Below, one piece after another: positions 44,990 to 54,518 of a stretch of DNA of 64,000 nucleotides. The notes below the pieces were generated by a model. The model did not search any database. It was not told where the DNA came from and saw only the letters and a list, made by a program, of their open reading frames with translations. The DNA is taken from the NCBI RefSeq assembly GCF_016919445.1, contig NZ_CP070356.1, positions 6,079,502 to 6,143,501 of the forward strand, given 5' to 3'. The translations under genes were made by a program, and so were the position numbers. The stretch comes from Pseudomonas sp. PDNC002 (GTDB lineage Bacteria > Pseudomonadota > Gammaproteobacteria > Pseudomonadales > Pseudomonadaceae). Positions within the stretch are counted from its first letter, which is position 1; the number at the start of each line of letters is the position of its first letter.

Positions 44990-45256
44990 ATGGCCGTCGA
45001 AGTGGTGTACCGCAGCAGCCGCGATCCGGAGCGCCTGTTCATGGATAAGGCGGAAGCCGACCGGCACGACAAGATGCTGGAGCTGGCGGAATCGCTGGCT
45101 GAGGTACTGCAGAAGGCGGTGCCTTCGTTGAAGGAAGATCAGGTCGAGGAAATCGGCATCTTCATGGCCAAGAACCGCGACGCCTTCGCCCGCGCCTTCA
45201 AGAACCAGCCCGACGCGCTGAACGAAATCTTCAGCGAAGCCGCCGCCGAGGAATAA
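44990..45256 (+). CDS. yebG: YebG, SOS-regulated DNA-damage protein
   Basis: An 88-residue protein with the YebG signature: MAVEVVYRSSRDPERLFMDK at the start, then an acidic helix pair (LELAESLAEVLQKAVPSL; IGIFMAKNRDAFARAFK). In E. coli yebG is LexA-controlled and of uncertain function in DNA damage response. A good LexA box is present upstream. ATG 44990 follows the site AGGTG. Confidence 0.9.
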   Translation: MAVEVVYRSSRDPERLFMDKAEADRHDKMLELAESLAEVLQKAVPSLKEDQVEEIGIFMAKNRDAFARAFKNQPDALNEIFSEAAAEE

Positions 45257-45286
45257 GCGGGGGCACCCGCAGGAGGGGATTCATTC

Positions 45287-45336
45287 GCGAGGGCTTTGCG
45301 CAAAAGCCTCGCGGACAGGGTCCGCTCCTGCGAAGA
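45287..45336. repeat. REP-like palindromes after yebG
   Basis: A near-perfect palindrome GCGAGGGCTTTGCGCAAAAG... (45287-45312) is followed by GCGGACAGGGTCCGCTCCTG, like the middle unit at 15919. It lies 30 bases after the yebG stop and may end its transcript. Confidence 0.65.
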
Positions 45337-45403
45337 ACCGTCGCCGCGCTCGCAATCGCGCGCGGCCAGCTCCCGCAGGCTGCATCCGCACCCGCCGAAC
45401 ATC

Positions 45404-46438
45404 TCAATGCCCCGAATACTCTCCGTAGAGGATCCGTTCGGCCAGCTTGTCGGCGATCCGTGCCGGCGACAGGTGGTCGGCCTGGGCGTGGGCATAGACC
45501 TCGGTCAGCCGCTCGGCGATGCGTGACAGGTGGGCGGTGATGGTCGGCAGCGAGTCGCCCTGGTGTTGCAGGGCAACGTAGATCAGTCCGCCGGAATTGA
45601 TCACATAGTCCGGCGCGTAAAGGATGCCTCGCGCTTCCAACTCATCGGCGGCCTCGGGATGCGACAGTTGATTGTTCGCCGCGCCCGCCACTGCCGCGCA
45701 ACGCAGATGCCCGACCACCTGCGAGGTCAGCACGCCGCCCAGACCGCAGGGCGCCAGAATGTCGCACGGCGTGGTCAGCAGCGCCTCATTGGGCACGGGT
45801 CGCGCGCCCAGCTGCTCCACCGCCAGTTGCACCTTTCCCGCATCGATATCGCTCACCAGCAGTTCCGCACCGGCCGCCGACAGGTGCTCGGCCAAGGCAT
45901 AGCCCACGTTGCCCAGGCCCTGGATCGCGACGCGGAGACCATCCAGGTCATCGCTGCCCAAGCGCGCCTGGGCGCTGGCGCGGATGCCGGAGAAGACCCC
46001 GAGCGCGGTGTGCGGCGAAGGGTCGCCGCCACTGGTGGTGCTGGTGACATGGCGGGTGAACTGGGCAATGCAGTCCATGTCGGCGCTAGAGGTGCCGCTG
46101 TCCACCGCGGTGATGTAGGCACCCGCCAGAGAGTCGATGACGCGGCCGAAGGCCTCGAAGAGCTCGCCGCGATTGTTCACATGCGGCGCGCGCAGGATGA
46201 CCGCCTTGCCGCCGCCCTGGCGCAGACCGGCCAGCGCAGCCTTGTAGCTCATGCCCTGTGCCAGGCGCGCGGCATCGCGCAGCGCGGCTTCATCGCTGGG
46301 ATAGGGCAGGTAACGACAACCACCCAGCGCCGGCCCGAGCCGGGAGTTGTGGATGGCGATAATGGCCTTGAGTCCCGTGGCCGGGTCCTGGGCAAGATGC
46401 AGCGACTCGAGCCGGGTGGCTTCCATCATGTCGAACAT
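45404..46438 (-). CDS. ldh: Leu/Glu/Phe/Val-type amino acid dehydrogenase
   Basis: NAD-dependent oxidative deaminase of branched-chain or aromatic amino acids, 344 residues. Catalytic Lys lie at K66 (GMSYKAALAG) and K78 (GGGKAVIL) and a Rossmann motif GLGNVG at about 185-190. SGGDPSPHTALGVFSGI fits leucine dehydrogenase. ATG 46438 has AAGGGAG upstream; the longer frame to 46510 has no site. The order with the SirB1 and LuxR genes matches my recollection of the PA3418-PA3420 region of P. aeruginosa; that is memory, not a search. Confidence 0.9.
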   Translation of the reverse strand: MFDMMEATRLESLHLAQDPATGLKAIIAIHNSRLGPALGGCRYLPYPSDEAALRDAARLAQGMSYKAALAGLRQGGGKAVILRAPHVNNRGELFEAFGRVIDSLAGAYITAVDSGTSSADMDCIAQFTRHVTSTTSGGDPSPHTALGVFSGIRASAQARLGSDDLDGLRVAIQGLGNVGYALAEHLSAAGAELLVSDIDAGKVQLAVEQLGARPVPNEALLTTPCDILAPCGLGGVLTSQVVGHLRCAAVAGAANNQLSHPEAADELEARGILYAPDYVINSGGLIYVALQHQGDSLPTITAHLSRIAERLTEVYAHAQADHLSPARIADKLAERILYGEYSGH

Positions 46439-46592
46439 GGCGGCGCTCCCTTGCTGTGAATTGTTATGGGTTCGCAAGCGAACCTTCACAGTATAGGCAG
46501 CGCCGGTCACGTTACCGTCATGGGCGACGACCGCACCACTGGACGAGCGCCCGCCGCTCCGGTTACAACCGCAGGGTCAGCCGGAGAACGCC

Positions 46593-47402
46593 ATGGACCC
46601 GCGTCAAGCCTGCCTCGCCTGCCTAGCCCAGGACCCACCCGCCCTGTTCGAAGCAGCCTTGTGGATCGCCGCCGAGCACGAACCGCACCTGCCGCCCGAG
46701 CAGGCGCAGCGGCTGTTCGATGGCCTGGCACACCAGGTCGCGGTGGCATTGCCGCTGACCACCGGCGATGTCGAGCGTGCGCAGTTCCTACTGCGCCGGC
46801 TGAGTGAACTGGGCTTCGCCGAGGACGACGAGTATCCGCTGCACCCGCGCGCCGCCTTGCTTCCGCAGGTACTGCAGCGCCGCCACGGGCAGCCGTTGTC
46901 GCTGGCATTGATCGCGCTGGAAATGGCGCGACGCAACGGCATCACCCTGGTGGGTGTGAATTTCCCCGGCCGCTTTCTCCTGCGCGTGCCCGGCGCCGAC
47001 CATCTGCTGGACCCGGCTACCGGCCGTCGTCTCTACACCCGCGATTGTCGCGACCTGCTGGTACGTCACCTGGGCCCCGATGCCGAGCTTTCCTCCGCGC
47101 ACCTGGGCACGGCCAGCGCCAACGACATGGTCCAGCGCCTGTCGCGCAACCTGCGCCAGTTGCACCTCGCCGCCGGCGAGCCACTGGCGGCCCTGAAGGA
47201 TGCCCAGCGCGTCCTGGAACTGGGACCACCCAGCGCCAGCGATCACCTCGCCCGCGCCGATCTCTACCACACGCTGGATTGCCCGCAGGCCGAACGCTAC
47301 GACCTGGAGCGGGCGATGCTGCTCAGCGAAGACGCCGCCGAACAGATGCGCCTGGCCCAACGCCTGGCGGTGATCAGCGTGCCGCCCAAGGCGCTGCACT
47401 GA
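46593..47402 (+). CDS. SirB1-like transglutaminase/TPR protein
   Basis: A 269-residue cytoplasmic protein of the SirB1 family: transglutaminase-like core at about 30-165 with GQPLSLALIALEMARRNGI and GVNFPGRFLLRV, then a TPR-like tail at about 185-265. The usual HFLv motif reads RFLLRV, so catalytic residues may be absent. It converges with the LuxR gene and is divergent from the amino-acid dehydrogenase. Function unknown. Confidence 0.85.
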   Translation: MDPRQACLACLAQDPPALFEAALWIAAEHEPHLPPEQAQRLFDGLAHQVAVALPLTTGDVERAQFLLRRLSELGFAEDDEYPLHPRAALLPQVLQRRHGQPLSLALIALEMARRNGITLVGVNFPGRFLLRVPGADHLLDPATGRRLYTRDCRDLLVRHLGPDAELSSAHLGTASANDMVQRLSRNLRQLHLAAGEPLAALKDAQRVLELGPPSASDHLARADLYHTLDCPQAERYDLERAMLLSEDAAEQMRLAQRLAVISVPPKALH

Positions 47403-47420
47403 GGCGGAGATCCGCCGGCT

Positions 47421-49949
47421 TCAGACCTTCAACAATCCCAATTCCTTCGCCCGTGCCACCGCCTGGGTGCGGCGCTCCACGCCGAGCTTGCCGTTGATCC
47501 GGCGGGCGTGGGTCTTCACCGTGTGCAGCGAGATGTACAGGCGCTCGCCGATCTCCAGGTTCGAACAGCCGCGGGCAATCAGCTCCAGCACCGAAAGCTC
47601 GCGCAGGCTCAGCAGATTGTGCGCGGTCATCTCGCCGGATGGGGGACGCAGGCCGAACAGGCCAGGTTGACGCCGCTGGGTTTCGCGCAACGTGGCGAGC
47701 AAACCGAAGCGCTGCGCCAGGGCGACGCCCTCGTCGAGCGCACTGCGCGCCTCGTCAAGGCTCCCGCCGATGAAGTGCGTCTCGGCCAGTGCCAGCCAGA
47801 CATCGCAGGCCAGTGTGTTGCGGCCCTGGCGCAGCAGCTCCGGCAGCATTGCCAGCAGGCGCTGTTGCGCGGCGTCGACATCGCCGTCGTACAACTCGGC
47901 CAGGGCAAGGTGGTGCTCGACCCGCAGGATCTGGTCCGGCGCCGCCGCCGGCGGGCTGAGGCGGTCCATGCGGTACCGCGCGGCCACCCGTTGCAGGACT
48001 TCCCGCGCCGGGCCTGGGCGATTCTGGCGCAGGTTCAGCGCGCCGCTGGCGAGCAGCAGCGGGCCGCGGTACATCGGCTCCGGTACATGCTGCAGCTGCA
48101 TCATCCGCTCCATCTCCAGCAGCCGGCCGAACGCGCCATCGGTGTCGCCGTCCAGTGCGTCCAGCCAGGCCATGCCGGTAAAACCGTAGATCAGGCTTGG
48201 ATCCTGGCTGCGGCGGGTTTCAATCAGGCCGGCGATGAACAGCTCGCGGGCTTCCTCGTCGCGCCCCTGGCGCAGGCACAGCCAGCCCCGGCGCAGGGCG
48301 ACACGGCCCGCCATGGCGTTGCAGGTGATGCGCATCTCGTCGAGGTATTCCTGCACCCGCGCCAACAGCGCGTCCGCCCGTTGCAGCTCGCCGCGCTGTT
48401 CCAGCCACTGGGCGCGGTCCAGTTCCAGCAGGGCTTCGAAGGCCATGCTGCCCTGCAGGCGCGCACGCTTGAGCGCTTCGCGGTTGATCAGCCGCGCCTC
48501 GGCCAGGCGTCCTTCGGCCTGGGCCTGCTGGGTCAAGGCGGAGAGGCAGATCAGCGTCTGCGCCCAGGCTTCCTCGGGCAGGTGCGCCAGCGCCTCGCGC
48601 AGTTGCTCGCGGGCGCCGGCCAAGCCTCGCGCATGGGTGAGCATGCCGCTGAGGCCTTGCCACTGGGCAATCAGCGTGCGCTGGCGGTGTTCGCCGGGCA
48701 TCGGCAGGAAGCGGGTGAAACCGGCCAGCAGGGACTCGACGTCATCCAGCCGACCCACGAAGAGCAGGGTCCAGGCGTTGAGGATGAGCAGGCGTGGCGT
48801 GCTGCACAGCAGCTCCTCAGGCAGGGACTCGCGCAGTTGCAGCACGCGCTCTACGTTGCGTCCATGCAGCAACTGCTCTTCGGTCAGGCGTTGCAGCAGG
48901 CTGGCGGAAACGTCCGGCTGCTCGGCGTACAGCGAGTGCTCGAAGGCGGCGTGCACCTCGTCGATCTGGATGAACCACTGGCAGGCGCGGCGATGCAGGG
49001 TCGCCGCCGGCCAGCGCGACAGGCCGGCCAGTACCCGCGCGACCATGGGCGCGACCTGGAACCAATGCTGCGTGTTGTCCACCGGCTCGACCAGCACGCC
49101 CCAGGCCAGCAGACCGTCCAGGCCAAGGCCCGGTTCGTCGAACAGGTAGTCGCAGAGTTCGCGGTTGAACCGCGCGATATGCGCCAGGCCGCAGAGAACC
49201 TCCGCCAGTTCCCCGGGCAGGCTGGCCAGCACCTCGCGCTGCAGGTAGTCCTGCAGCAAGCCGCTACCGGTGTCCGCCACCTGTGTGACGCAGGGGGCCA
49301 TGGGCTCGCGGGCCAGGCTGAGCAGGCGCAGGCGTACGCCGGCGAACCAGCCCAGTGTCGCCTCCTGCAGCGCCTGGCGCTGTGCCTGCGGCCATTCCAG
49401 GCCGGCGATCTGCAAGTAGGCATCCAGCTCGCACTGGGTCAGCGACAGCGCGCCAGCGCCCAACTCGAGCAATTCGCCTTCCAGCAGCAGACGGGTAAGG
49501 TTGCAGGCCGGGCGGCGGCGGCTGGCCAACCACCAGCCGATCTGTGGCGAGGCCACGGCGAGCAGGCGATCGAAGCAGTTGTCCAGGACCGGATCGGGCG
49601 CGCGGGGGTAATCATCGAGCATCAGCCAGACCGGCTCGCTGGCGTTTTCCAGCCAGGTAGCCAGGGCCGCTTCGCCGGACCAGGGCACGCCCAGCGCCTC
49701 GCCAAGGCGCTCGCAGAACTGCTCGGGCTCCAGCGCCCGGCCACCCAGGCCGAGCCAGACCACCCGAGTGCCGGCGGGCGCCAGGCGCGCGCATTCGCTC
49801 ATCAACACCGTCTTGCCGCAACCAGGCGGCGCCACCAGCAGACGCAGGCGGCATTCGGCTGCGCTCAGACTGGCGTGCAGCCGTTCGCGGGGCAGGTGCT
49901 GGCGGGGCAGGCGAGGCAGCGCCGCGCTGTGCAGGGCGATTATCGACAT
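47421..49949 (-). CDS. MalT-like LuxR-family ATP-dependent transcriptional regulator
   Basis: An 842-residue STAND ATPase regulator. Walker A APPGCGKT is at 40-47, a Walker B-like WLMLDDYPRA at about 110-120, then a helical arm and TPR-like sensor (about 320-770). The C-terminal LuxR HTH is at about 778-842 (LSLRELSVLELIARGCSN, then VKTHARRINGKLGV). ATG 49949 follows GGAAGAAG. It lies upstream of the SirB1 gene end and next to the DUF1329/DUF1302 pair on the same strand; control of that pair is plausible but unproven. Confidence 0.9.
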   Translation of the reverse strand: MSIIALHSAALPRLPRQHLPRERLHASLSAAECRLRLLVAPPGCGKTVLMSECARLAPAGTRVVWLGLGGRALEPEQFCERLGEALGVPWSGEAALATWLENASEPVWLMLDDYPRAPDPVLDNCFDRLLAVASPQIGWWLASRRRPACNLTRLLLEGELLELGAGALSLTQCELDAYLQIAGLEWPQAQRQALQEATLGWFAGVRLRLLSLAREPMAPCVTQVADTGSGLLQDYLQREVLASLPGELAEVLCGLAHIARFNRELCDYLFDEPGLGLDGLLAWGVLVEPVDNTQHWFQVAPMVARVLAGLSRWPAATLHRRACQWFIQIDEVHAAFEHSLYAEQPDVSASLLQRLTEEQLLHGRNVERVLQLRESLPEELLCSTPRLLILNAWTLLFVGRLDDVESLLAGFTRFLPMPGEHRQRTLIAQWQGLSGMLTHARGLAGAREQLREALAHLPEEAWAQTLICLSALTQQAQAEGRLAEARLINREALKRARLQGSMAFEALLELDRAQWLEQRGELQRADALLARVQEYLDEMRITCNAMAGRVALRRGWLCLRQGRDEEARELFIAGLIETRRSQDPSLIYGFTGMAWLDALDGDTDGAFGRLLEMERMMQLQHVPEPMYRGPLLLASGALNLRQNRPGPAREVLQRVAARYRMDRLSPPAAAPDQILRVEHHLALAELYDGDVDAAQQRLLAMLPELLRQGRNTLACDVWLALAETHFIGGSLDEARSALDEGVALAQRFGLLATLRETQRRQPGLFGLRPPSGEMTAHNLLSLRELSVLELIARGCSNLEIGERLYISLHTVKTHARRINGKLGVERRTQAVARAKELGLLKV

Positions 49950-50089
49950 GGGCTTCTTCCGGCCATTTGCAGGCCAGACTATGCCGCTGGACGAGGCGGG
50001 CAAAGGACCATCAGCCAGATTCATGGGGCGGTATAGCGCAGGCCGCCCTCAGGCCCGAAGTAGAGGCTGCGCCGCCTTGCAGGCAGCAC

Positions 50090-50124
50090 AAAAAAGAAAC
50101 CCGGCATCCACGAGGGATGCCGGG
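50090..50124 (-). terminator. Terminator after the DUF1302-DUF1329 pair
   Basis: A 10-base stem, CCCGGCATCC / GGATGCCGGG, with loop ACGAG is followed on the minus strand by TTTCTTTTTTG. It ends the two-gene transcript from 53348. Confidence 0.9.
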
Positions 50125-50145
50125 GCCAAGGAGCGGAGTGTTACT

Positions 50146-51516
50146 TCAGCGAACGCCGGTATTACGCAGTGCCGCCGGAGTGAAGTCGGCCATGCTGGCC
50201 TTCTGGCCGAACTGGTAGCCGCGCTTCTCCTCGTTGTTCAGGCCGAAGGTCACGTAGCGGCCGGCAAGGATGTCGTACAGCGACTCGGCGGCGTAGCCGG
50301 TAGCGAGCTCGGTATAGAAGGTCATCTCGTGGCCTTCGCCGACGCGCCACAGTTGGCCGCGACCGTCGTACAGCTCGGACACGGCGATCTGCCAGCTGTC
50401 CTCGTCGAGGTAGAAGTGGCGCTGACCGTAGATGTTGCGCTCACCGGACTTCAGGGTGCCCACCACTTCCCACACACGGTGCAGTTCGTAACGGGTCAGG
50501 TCCTGGTTGATGTGGCCCGGTTTGACGATGTCGTCGTACTTGAGCTCCGGCGAGTTCAGGCGGTAGCTGTTGTACGGGATGTACATCTCGCGCTTGCCCA
50601 CCAGTTTCCAGTCGTAACGGTCCGGGGCGCCGGAGAACATGTCGTAGTTGTCCGAGGTACGCAGGCCGTCCGAAGCAGTGCCCGGACCGTCGTACGCCAC
50701 CTGCGGGGCGCGGCGCACGCGGCGCTGGCCGGCGTTGTAGATCCACGCCAGGCGCGGCTCCTTCACCTGGTCCAGGGTCTCGTGCACCAGCAGGACGTTA
50801 CCGGCCAGACGCGCCGGAGCCGTTACCTGCTGCTTGAAGTAGGTGAGGATGTTGCCGGTCTTGCTGACATCCTGGTCACCCATGTTCTGCGGCACCGCGA
50901 TGGATTCCTCAAAGCGGATCGGCGTGTAGCTGCCATTGGTCTGCGGCACGACCTGCACCACCGAGCGGGAGATGTTGCCGCCGTGGTAACGGGTCAGGTG
51001 GTTCCACAGCGCCTGCACGCCGTTCTTGGGCAGCGGGAAGGCGTAGTAGCGGCTTTTCTCGAAGTTCTCCAGGCCGTTGCCATCGTTGATCGGCTGGACG
51101 AATTCGGCGCTGCGCTTCATGGCGGCGTAGATGTCATCCGGCAGCGCGAAGGTACGGTGGGTCTTGTACACCGGAATCTTGTAGGTATCCGGGTAACGCT
51201 TGAACATCGCCAGTTGGCCGGCCGAAAGCTTGTCCTTGTACTGGTCGACGTTCTGCGCGGTGATGGTGAACAGCGGCTTCTCGTCGGCGAAGGGGTTGGA
51301 GAGGAAGCCCTTGGCGTCCAGCTTGCCGGCGGTACGCGAGATGCCGCCAGTCCAGGCCGGGATGCTGCCGTCGGCGTTGCCTTCCTTCTGCGAGCCCATG
51401 GGCGTCAGGCTGGTGCCCAGCTTGGCCACTTCATCGGCAGGCACTGCTGCCATCACGCCGCAGGACAGCAGGCTCAGGGCCAGCGCGCCGCATTGGAGGA
51501 TTCTTGTCGTTCTCAT
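50146..51516 (-). CDS. DUF1329 exported protein
   Basis: A 456-residue protein with signal peptide (1-23, MAAVPADE) and the DUF1329 pattern (LGTSLTPMGSQKEGNADGSIP; PAWTGG; WIYNAGQRRVRRAPQ). DUF1329 proteins are LolA/LolB-fold-like periplasmic or outer-membrane-linked proteins that almost always partner with DUF1302 and often an MmpL-type pump in hydrophobic-compound handling. No MmpL gene lies in this window. It is second gene after DUF1302, 23 bases apart. Confidence 0.9.
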   Translation of the reverse strand: MRTTRILQCGALALSLLSCGVMAAVPADEVAKLGTSLTPMGSQKEGNADGSIPAWTGGISRTAGKLDAKGFLSNPFADEKPLFTITAQNVDQYKDKLSAGQLAMFKRYPDTYKIPVYKTHRTFALPDDIYAAMKRSAEFVQPINDGNGLENFEKSRYYAFPLPKNGVQALWNHLTRYHGGNISRSVVQVVPQTNGSYTPIRFEESIAVPQNMGDQDVSKTGNILTYFKQQVTAPARLAGNVLLVHETLDQVKEPRLAWIYNAGQRRVRRAPQVAYDGPGTASDGLRTSDNYDMFSGAPDRYDWKLVGKREMYIPYNSYRLNSPELKYDDIVKPGHINQDLTRYELHRVWEVVGTLKSGERNIYGQRHFYLDEDSWQIAVSELYDGRGQLWRVGEGHEMTFYTELATGYAAESLYDILAGRYVTFGLNNEEKRGYQFGQKASMADFTPAALRNTGVR

Positions 51517-51539
51517 GGTCGATTCCTTGAGCAGGCAGG

Positions 51540-53348
51540 TCAGAAGTTCACGCCGAAGCTGAGCGAAAGGAAGTCCCGGTCGACGATGGTGTTGTAGTCG
51601 CCGCCGAAGAAGTTCGTGTAGTTCAGGCTCGCGGTGTAGGTGTTCTGGTACTCCGCATCGATGCCGACGCTGGCGGCCTTGCTGCCTTCGTTGAAGACCG
51701 GGCCGTAGCCGTTCACGTCGTGGGACCAGGCGATGTTCGGCTTGAGGTTCACCCCGGCGAAGACGTTGTTGTAGTCCCAGATGGCGCGGGCGCGGTAACC
51801 CCAGGAAGACGAGGTGTAGAAGCCGCCGCTGCCGTACTCCGCATCGGCCGCCGCGTTTTCCGGCACACCGTAGACCGAGTCGCGGCCGTAGCGCTCGCCG
51901 ACCTTGTTGGTCATGCCGCCCACGTAGGTCACGCCCACTTCGCCCACCAGGGTGACGCGGTCGGCGCCCATGGCCTGGTCGAAGAAATGGGTGAAGGTGG
52001 TCTGCGCCTGGGTCACTTCCTTGCGGATGTAGCCGTGGCTGACGTGGTTGGCTTCGCCCAGGGCGCCGGCCACACCGCCGGTGGCGAAGCCGTTGGCGAC
52101 CGTCGTGGCCAGCAGCGGGGTCAGGTCGGTGGTGTTGGTCTGCAGCGGCATGTTCGGTCGGTAGCTGATTTCACCGTTCCACGCGGTGCCGGTGGGCAGC
52201 GTGGTGGAGAAGCTCAGGCCGTACAGGCGGATGTCCTCGGGGTATTCAAGGAAGTAATGGCCGCGACCCAGGAGGATCGGCTGTGCCAGTGCCGACGCGC
52301 CGGCACCGATGGCGCGCAGGGCATTGCCGATGTCGGCGGCGCTGGCGTTCTGCATGCTCACGATGGGCGTGCGGCTGTGGTAGTTCATGGCGTAGGCGCC
52401 GTACTCGACATCCTCGCCCAGCCAGCGCAGGGCCAGGCCCCACTGGCCGGAATCGCGCGCATCGCGGTCGGCGCCACGCGGCACCATCAGGCCTTCCTGG
52501 GTGACCGTGACGCCCAGCGAATTGAGCAGGGCCTTGGTCGCCGGGGCGTTCAGCGCGGTAACGGTGTTCTTGTCGAGGATGTTGTAGTTGTTCTTGCAAC
52601 CATCGGCGGCCACGTCGGTGGTGGAGAAGAAGGTGCCGCAGTTGTCGAGCACCGTCTGGTCCCACTCCAGCTGGTAGAAACCTTCGACGGACAGGCTGTC
52701 GGTGAGGCTCTGGGACAGATAGAGCATGTTCACCGGGATCAGGCCTTCCTTGATCTCAGAACCAGGGCGGCGGAAGGCGGATACGTCGATGGGGTTGATG
52801 GCGTTGATGCTGTTGCCGATGAAGGTGCTTTCACCCCAGCTCACCACCTGCTTGCCCAGGCGCACGGTGCCGGGCAGTTCGGCGATGGAATAGTTGTAGT
52901 AGCCGAAGGCGTCGAGCAACTGAGCGCCGGAAGACTTGGCGCCTTCCTTGCGGCCATCGTCGGAGATCGGCTTGAACTCCACGCTCTCGTCCTTCAGGCG
53001 GAAGTCGTACCAGTATTTGCCCCGGGTGAAGACGCCGAAGTCCCCATACTTCAGTTCAAGGTCGTGGATGCCCTTGAAGATCTTCGAGAAGGTATGGCCC
53101 TTGCGGAAGTTCTGCCGGCCATCGTCGTTGGTCTGGGTCATCCCGTGGCCGCCGTTGGCGGAACCAATGAGGTCCTCCTTCGGACTCTGGGTGCTCCAGC
53201 TGGCCCCCACGGACAGGCTGGAGTCGAACTGACCCTCGATTTCCCCGATGTTGAAGTTGATTGCCTGAGCCTGGGTGGCGCATCCCAGGGCGACAGCAGT
53301 GGCGAGTAGTTGCGGTTGGAAGAATCCGCGCCTTGTTTTTGTTGTCAT
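51540..53348 (-). CDS. DUF1302 outer-membrane protein
   Basis: A 602-residue predicted beta-barrel. The signal peptide is residues 1-29 (ALGCATQAQA). It has many aromatic alternating strands, the DUF1302 features LGKQVVSWGES and FRRPGSEIKEGLIPVNMLYLS, and a C-terminal FGVNF end typical of outer-membrane insertion. The ATG at 53348 begins MTTKTRRGFF; the frame is open further upstream but without a ribosome site. It probably handles hydrophobic or steroid-like ligands by family analogy. Confidence 0.9.
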   Translation of the reverse strand: MTTKTRRGFFQPQLLATAVALGCATQAQAINFNIGEIEGQFDSSLSVGASWSTQSPKEDLIGSANGGHGMTQTNDDGRQNFRKGHTFSKIFKGIHDLELKYGDFGVFTRGKYWYDFRLKDESVEFKPISDDGRKEGAKSSGAQLLDAFGYYNYSIAELPGTVRLGKQVVSWGESTFIGNSINAINPIDVSAFRRPGSEIKEGLIPVNMLYLSQSLTDSLSVEGFYQLEWDQTVLDNCGTFFSTTDVAADGCKNNYNILDKNTVTALNAPATKALLNSLGVTVTQEGLMVPRGADRDARDSGQWGLALRWLGEDVEYGAYAMNYHSRTPIVSMQNASAADIGNALRAIGAGASALAQPILLGRGHYFLEYPEDIRLYGLSFSTTLPTGTAWNGEISYRPNMPLQTNTTDLTPLLATTVANGFATGGVAGALGEANHVSHGYIRKEVTQAQTTFTHFFDQAMGADRVTLVGEVGVTYVGGMTNKVGERYGRDSVYGVPENAAADAEYGSGGFYTSSSWGYRARAIWDYNNVFAGVNLKPNIAWSHDVNGYGPVFNEGSKAASVGIDAEYQNTYTASLNYTNFFGGDYNTIVDRDFLSLSFGVNF

Positions 53349-53589
53349 GCGGCTCTCCTGACGGTGTCTAGGTGGCCTTACCCTACTGAGCGACCTGACG
53401 GGGAGTAAGCGCTCCAAGGTGGTATTTGGCGTGTCGCCCGAAAGAGTGAATCCCCCCTCTGGCGCGGGCCCTGGCGAGCGATATTGGTGCAGGCGATAAC
53501 GGATCATCGAGATCGTGGATAGTGCCGGTGCAACCCGAATCGGATTGGTACTACCCGAGCGGCGCGCTCTGGGGCATTCTTTGCAGCCT

Positions 53590-54405
53590 ATGCACGCCAT
53601 CAACCAACGCCCCACCGACAGCCACCTCACCGAGCAGACCCGCGAGGTGGTGCTGCGCTACCACGAATGCTGGAAGCACCGCGACCTCGACGCGGTGCTC
53701 GCGCTCTATCATTCCCAGGTGCAGTACAACGACTTCTTCCAGAACCGCACCCTGCGTCATGCCGACCTGCGCGACTACGTGCAGGGCACCATGCCCAGCC
53801 GCCCGGAAGAGTTCCTCGACCACATCGACCGCATCCGCGTGGACGGCGACACCGCCTTCATCCAGTACCGCATCGCGGTCACGCTGAGCGGCCGGCTGGC
53901 GACCTTCCATTCCAGCGAAGCCATCACCGTGCGCGACGGCCTAATCTGGCGCATCAACGAGTACGCCTCGGTGGTTCGCGAAGGCAGCGAAAGCCGTGCC
54001 CAGTCCGTCGATCCGCGCCCGGCCACCAGCCGCCTGGGTCTATCGCCGCGCCAGCTCAGCCAGTTGGCCAGCGACCTGGAGGACTACTTCAGCAAGAGCC
54101 AGCCTTACCTCGCGCCGGACCTCGACCTGACCCAGGTGGCCACCGCCACTGGCTACACGCGCAACCAGATTTCCTACCTGCTCAACCAGGTGATGGGCCT
54201 GAGCTTCTACCAGTACGTCAACCAGACGCGCCTCAAGCACCTGATCGACCAGTTGCGCCCGCCGCTGCCCTCGCGCATCGACGAGCTGGCCTTTTCCGCC
54301 GGCTTCAACTCGCTCTCGGCCTTCTACCGCTGCTTCCGCCAGCAGACCGGCCAATCCCCCCGCGAGTACCTGAAGCGCCTGCGCGAAGAGCAGGAAAACG
54401 CCTGA
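53590..54405 (+). CDS. SnoaL-like domain fused to AraC-type HTH regulator
   Basis: A 271-residue protein. Residues about 15-130 look like a SnoaL/NTF2-like sensor domain (VVLRYHECWKHRDLDAVLALY, FHSSEAITVRDGLIWRINEY partly quoted). Residues about 165-265 carry an AraC double HTH (LTQVATATGYTRNQISYLLNQ; LAFSAGFNSLSAFYRCFRQQ). SnoaL as the ligand domain in an AraC protein is uncommon. ATG 53590 is chosen; an in-frame GTG at 53515 would extend it. It is divergent from the DUF1302/DUF1329 pair, which it may regulate. Confidence 0.85.
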   Translation: MHAINQRPTDSHLTEQTREVVLRYHECWKHRDLDAVLALYHSQVQYNDFFQNRTLRHADLRDYVQGTMPSRPEEFLDHIDRIRVDGDTAFIQYRIAVTLSGRLATFHSSEAITVRDGLIWRINEYASVVREGSESRAQSVDPRPATSRLGLSPRQLSQLASDLEDYFSKSQPYLAPDLDLTQVATATGYTRNQISYLLNQVMGLSFYQYVNQTRLKHLIDQLRPPLPSRIDELAFSAGFNSLSAFYRCFRQQTGQSPREYLKRLREEQENA

Positions 54406-54418
54406 TTCGCCTCTGCCG

Positions 54419-54449
54419 GCGGGTACGCGAGCAATCCTCGCGTACCCGC
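54419..54449. terminator. Hairpin after the SnoaL-AraC gene
   Basis: A perfect 13-base stem, GCGGGTACGCGAG / CTCGCGTACCCGC, with loop CAATC lies 14 bases after the stop. There is no T-run, so termination is uncertain. Confidence 0.6.
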
Positions 54450-54518
54450 GCACACGACAGAACACCGCGCCACTTCTAGGCTTGCCGACATTCCCCCTTC
54501 TTCCTTTTGGAGTCGTCT

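Noticed and set aside
47508-50036. An 842-codon plus-strand frame opposite the LuxR regulator
   Set aside because: Antisense shadow: Gln/Arg/Ala/Gly-rich, no domains; the minus strand has Walker A and LuxR HTH.
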